From the NCBI GenBank assembly GCA_007120915.1, contig SKMT01000570.1, forward strand, positions 1 through 7,255: a stretch of 7,255 nucleotides of DNA, given 5' to 3'. The translations under genes and the position numbers were made by a program. Under the pieces are notes generated by a model. It was not told the origin of the DNA. It ran no database searches and saw nothing but the letters and a program-made list of their open reading frames with translations. How positions within the stretch are numbered: the first letter of the stretch is position 1; each line of letters begins with the position of its first letter. The stretch comes from Myxococcales bacterium. Its GTDB lineage: Bacteria; Myxococcota_A; Bradymonadia; Bradymonadales; Bradymonadaceae. This document shows positions 6,583 through 7,255 of this stretch, piece after piece.

Positions 6583-6939
6583 TCAGCCGCCTTTGCGGTT
6601 TCGTTTCCGCTGGATACGGGCACTCTTTCCGGAGCGCTCACGCAGGTAGTACAGCTTCGCGCGGCGAACCTTGCCCATCGAGGAGAGCTCGATTTTGTGG
6701 ATTCGGGGGCTGTGGATGGGGAAAATCCGCTCCACTCCCACCCCGTGGGTGATCTTACGCACCGTCATCGTCTCCTCGGCGCCGGAGCCACTTCGGGAGA
6801 TAACGACCCCTTCGAACACCTGAACACGCTCTTTTTCGCCTTCGCGAATCAGCAGGTGCACCGCCACGGTATCACCGGGGCGAAAGTCAGGATGATCGTC
6901 GCGGATCTGCTGCTCGTTGATCTTGTCGATAAGTTCCAT
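6583..6939 (-). CDS. rplS: Large ribosomal subunit protein bL19
   Basis: A 118-residue bL19, close to the usual 115-120. It sits at the 30S-50S interface and contributes to intersubunit bridges. Family landmarks are FRPGDTVAVHL (19-29), the VFEGVVI strand, the central TVRKITHGVGVERIFPIHSP segment, and the basic C-terminus KVRRAKLYYLRERSGKSARI. The ATG is preceded by AGGGAG (6952-6947) at 7 nt spacing. In many bacteria rplS follows trmD in the rpsP-rimM-trmD-rplS operon. Here at least 300 nt of non-coding and repeat sequence lies upstream, so it appears detached from trmD and has its own terminator. The upstream sequence may contain a structured leader. Confidence 0.97.
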   Translation of the reverse strand: MELIDKINEQQIRDDHPDFRPGDTVAVHLLIREGEKERVQVFEGVVISRSGSGAEETMTVRKITHGVGVERIFPIHSPRIHKIELSSMGKVRRAKLYYLRERSGKSARIQRKRNRKGG

Positions 6940-6948
6940 GGTTGTGCT

Positions 6949-6987
6949 CCCTGTGCATAGGGCGACATCGGCAGGTGATGAATCGCC
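6949..6987 (-). promoter_or_regulatory. Two overlapping candidate hairpins in the rplS leader, one covering the ribosome binding site
   Basis: Hairpin 1 (6987-6961, minus strand): GGCGA-tt-CATC pairs with GATG-TCGCC, nine base pairs with a 2-nt bulge and a 7-nt loop ACCTGCC. Hairpin 2 (6962-6949): CCCT pairs with AGGG of the rplS Shine-Dalgarno. They share bases 6961-6962, so in full they are mutually exclusive. This arrangement would allow translational control of rplS, for example autoregulation, but hairpin 2 is only 4 bp and the idea is inference. Confidence 0.35.
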
Positions 6988-7142
6988 ACGTAAAACCTTG
7001 ATTTGGCGCCGGAATTCCGAAGGGTATCATCCCGTGGCTCGGGCCTCGCTGTTCGATGTCGGCGGGCCGGATACCGGATCCGGAACGACGGTGGTTATCA
7101 CCACCAACCCACAATTTCAAGTCCGGGCTCGATGTCAAACTC
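6953..7142. other. Non-coding upstream region of rplS
   Basis: No gene is supported here. The region holds the leader hairpins and inverted repeat listed separately. It also holds short palindromes, including CCGGATCCGG (7074-7083) and a GGAATTCC-type palindrome near 7010. No trmD-like reading frame precedes rplS. An open plus-strand frame starting at ATG 7056 runs into the hexamer array but has no ribosome binding site. Confidence 0.5.
7090..7105. promoter_or_regulatory. Inverted repeat (operator-like) upstream of rplS
   Basis: GGTGGT (7090-7095) and ACCACC (7100-7105) are perfect 6-bp arms around a 4-nt centre. A consensus -35 hexamer TTGACA lies on the minus strand at 7138-7133, with a poor -10 AATTGT at 7116-7111 (16-nt spacer). 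That would place the rplS transcription start near 7104, on the repeat. It could be an operator or an RNA hairpin at the transcript's 5' end. The -10 is weak, so the promoter is doubtful. Confidence 0.3.
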
Positions 7143-7255
7143 GAGACCGACAACGAGAACGAGACCGACAACGAGACCGACAACGAGACCGAGAACGAGA
7201 CCGAGAACGAGAACGAGACCGAGACCGACAACGAGAACGAGAACGAGAACGAGAA
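7143..7255. repeat. Hexanucleotide tandem repeat array, continuing past the right edge
   Basis: There are 18 complete 6-nt units plus 5 nt, with no interruption. Only three unit variants occur: GAGACC (7 copies), GACAAC (4) and GAGAAC (7). Variation is confined to unit positions 3 and 5, and GACACC never occurs. Read from 7143 in codon phase this encodes alternating Asp/Glu and Thr/Asn; the opposite strand encodes Ser/Val/Leu/Phe alternation. The units contain no stop codon in any of the six frames, so openness alone does not prove coding. Confidence 0.95.

Noticed and set aside
6953..7142. tRNA or other RNA gene in the rplS upstream region
   Set aside because: I found no cloverleaf or T-arm GTTCRAnYC signature in a consistent arrangement; only short palindromes are present.
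6887..7231. 114-residue minus-strand frame beginning with a Ser/Val/Phe alternation
   Set aside because: The alternation is only the reverse reading of the stop-free hexamer array, and the frame then overlaps the rplS start out of frame.
7143..7255. CRISPR array or replication iterons
   Set aside because: The units are 6 nt and directly contiguous, with no spacers and no origin-type genes nearby.

Overview
The window is G+C-rich, with dense, tightly packed coding. It looks like a chromosomal segment of a Gram-negative bacterium of the old Deltaproteobacteria. Myxococcota or Bradymonadales-type organisms are my best guess. The guess rests on a small Cys-rich lipoprotein with repeated C-x(n)-G-x-x-C spacing and on an exported metallopeptidase with a GFYD...HExxHAxQDQHFD core, a protein type I associate with that group. 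There are no rRNA or tRNA genes, insertion sequences, phage genes or CRISPR arrays.

Left block (1-1531, minus strand): a Cys-rich lipoprotein gene is followed by xseA, the large subunit of exodeoxyribonuclease VII, overlapping by one base (TGATG). xseA runs off the left edge. Its product carries an extra N-terminal domain of about 65 residues that resembles a HARP domain, ahead of the usual OB-fold and nuclease core.

Centre (1532-3494): an upstream region of about 350 bases lies between the divergent lipoprotein and metalloprotease genes. It holds a convincing plus-strand promoter and a G+C-rich hairpin with a pyrimidine tail, that is, a possible attenuator. The following gene encodes an exported zinc metalloprotease of the HExxH...E type. 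It ends 4 bases from the convergent yraN.

Right block (3499-6939, minus strand): this is a version of the conserved rplS-rnhB-yraN neighbourhood. rplS has its own rho-independent terminator. Behind it, a fresh promoter drives a 585-residue membrane-spanning coiled-coil protein, rnhB (ATGA overlap) and yraN. The coiled-coil protein has the layout of YhaN/RecF/SMC-like ATPases, but its Walker A and Walker B motifs are eroded, so it is probably a pseudo-ATPase. It is the least expected gene here.

Right edge (6940-7255): the long upstream region of rplS, with candidate leader hairpins and an inverted repeat, then a hexanucleotide tandem array that continues past the edge.

Functionally, most of the window is nucleic-acid housekeeping: ribosome assembly, RNase HII removal of ribonucleotides, a YraN nuclease-fold protein and exonuclease VII. 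An envelope lipoprotein and an exported protease are interleaved. I see no clear defence island or new multi-gene system. The best candidates for something undescribed are the degenerate membrane ATPase inside the rplS-rnhB cluster and the HARP-like extension of XseA.
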